DNA of 64,000 bases from Streptomyces griseoflavus (lineage in GTDB: Bacteria; Actinomycetota; Actinomycetes; Streptomycetales; Streptomycetaceae), in NCBI RefSeq assembly GCF_014649995.1, contig NZ_BMUC01000001.1, positions 536,313-600,312 on the forward strand, given 5' to 3'. The translations under genes were made by a program, and so were the position numbers. Of this stretch, positions 63,355-64,000 are shown in pieces (within the stretch, counting starts at the first letter, position 1; every line of letters begins with the position of its first letter). The notes beneath the pieces are model-generated. The model did no database searches, had not been told where the DNA came from, and was given only the letters and a program-made list of their open reading frames with translations.

Positions 63355-64000
63355 TCACCCGCGGCGCGGCCCTCCCACGACCCCCCGGATCACCCCCAGC
63401 TCCACCAGGTCCTGGGGGCGGACGCGGAGGCGGTCCGCCGTGGCCGGTGCCTCGTGCGGGGGGCGTTTGAGGATGGCCGCGGCGAGTTCCGGGGCGATCA
63501 CCGAGAAGTAGCTGTCCGGGGTGGCCCAGGTGTTGCCGGGGGCCGCGAGGGCCAGTGCGCCGCCGGAGCCCCCCTCGCCGACGACCAGGGTGGTGACCGG
63601 GGTACGGGCGGCGGCCACGGCGCCGAACAGGTCGGCGATGGCCGGTCCCGCGCCCTGCCGTTCCGCCTCCGCGTCGTTGGCCGCGCCCGGCGTGTCCACC
63701 AGGGTCAGCACCGGGATGCCGAGCCGGCCGGCGAGCCGGACCAGCCGGGCGGCCGTGCGGTACCCGGCGGGACGGGTCGCCGCCCCGGTCTGGGCCGCGT
63801 AGGCGATGCTGCGGCCCTCGTGCTCGCCGAAGCCGCACAGCATGCCGTCCGGGTCGGTGCCGCCGCAGCGGTCGCCGCCCAGGGTGACGCGGGAGGTGAA
63901 GTAGGCGTCCAGGTAGGCGCCGGCGCGGGGGCGTCCCAGGGAGCGGGCGCGCAGGACCGCGTCCCAGCCGGTGGCCGGGAGGTCCGGCGCGCCCAGCGGG
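63355..64000 (-). CDS. acyl-CoA/acetyl-CoA carboxylase carboxyltransferase, partial (C-terminal part)
   Basis: The C-terminal 214 residues are visible; the N-terminus lies beyond the right edge. Reading from the edge: LGAPDLPATGWDAVLRARSL, then RPRAGAYLDAYFTSRVTLGG, then AccA-type alpha-subunit sequence GIPVLTLVDTPGAANDAEAE and TTLVVGEGGSGGALALAAPG. VTLGGDRCGGTDPDGMLCGF fits the junction of an AccD-AccA fused carboxyltransferase. Transfers CO2 from biotin carrier to acyl-CoA. Separated from mbl by 176 bases. Confidence 0.88.
   Translation of the reverse strand, partial: PLGAPDLPATGWDAVLRARSLGRPRAGAYLDAYFTSRVTLGGDRCGGTDPDGMLCGFGEHEGRSIAYAAQTGAATRPAGYRTAARLVRLAGRLGIPVLTLVDTPGAANDAEAERQGAGPAIADLFGAVAAARTPVTTLVVGEGGSGGALALAAPGNTWATPDSYFSVIAPELAAAILKRPPHEAPATADRLRVRPQDLVELGVIRGVVGGPRRG

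Overview
The window is a high-GC chromosomal segment from an actinomycete, almost certainly a Streptomyces. The evidence is extreme third-position GC, frequent GTG starts, many GTGA/ATGA start-stop overlaps, and a gene order that I recall closely matching the conserved core of Streptomyces coelicolor (recO-uppS-zur-znuBCA-glyS ... ppdK ... nirBD ... dnaG-hrdA ... mbl). I searched no database; families are recognised from protein motifs.

Layout. 1-1.4 kb: the end of an XRE (DUF5753)/DUF397 regulatory pair and two small overlapping genes. 1.4-2.9 kb: a TetR regulator divergent from a short-chain dehydrogenase, with two copies of a palindromic operator between them. 2.9-9.5 kb: housekeeping and zinc block (recO, uppS, zur, znuB, znuC, znuA, glyS), with two Zur-type boxes in front of znuA. 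9.5-20.2 kb: an endonuclease/exonuclease/phosphatase family enzyme, an EmrB-type exporter, dusB, an LtaS-like phosphoglycerol transferase, ppdK, a membrane protein and an excalibur cell-wall protein with a sortase-E-type signal. 20.4-31.9 kb: nitrate/nitrite assimilation (a NirB-like electron-transfer protein, nirB, nirD, nasA and a sirohydrochlorin chelatase), interleaved with a TSUP permease, a class F sortase pair, a gamma-glutamylcyclotransferase-like gene and a YdcF-type protein. Upstream of both the nirBD operon and nasA lies the same GlnR-like operator with identical internal spacing. 32-43.5 kb: dgt, a ferredoxin-reductase-like flavoprotein, dnaG, hrdA, a convergent two-gene heterodimeric ABC exporter and an FGGY kinase. 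43.5-44.6 kb: a small membrane-anchored protein and a tRNA cluster with four identical tandem tRNA-Asn genes and one CAT-anticodon tRNA.

From 44.7 to 59.8 kb is an accessory catabolic block beside the tRNAs. It encodes an MFS transporter, a fumarylacetoacetate hydrolase-family enzyme, a dehydrogenase, a PhyH-type 2-oxoglutarate dioxygenase, an FbpABC-type importer, a GntR/UTRA regulator, a gentisate-1,2-dioxygenase-like double cupin, an aromatic FAD monooxygenase, a 4,5-dihydroxyphthalate-decarboxylase-like protein and an Old Yellow Enzyme/FAD fusion. Together these look like import, hydroxylation, decarboxylation, ring cleavage and hydrolysis of an unidentified aromatic or heteroaromatic acid. 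This is the most novel-looking system here, and its substrate is unknown.

59.9-64 kb: a signalling group (STAS-ANTAR protein, STAS protein, MEDS-HATPase protein), a degenerate MreB homologue (Mbl-like), and the C-terminal part of an acyl-CoA carboxyltransferase running off the right edge.

No CRISPR array, insertion sequence, transposase or prophage gene was seen.
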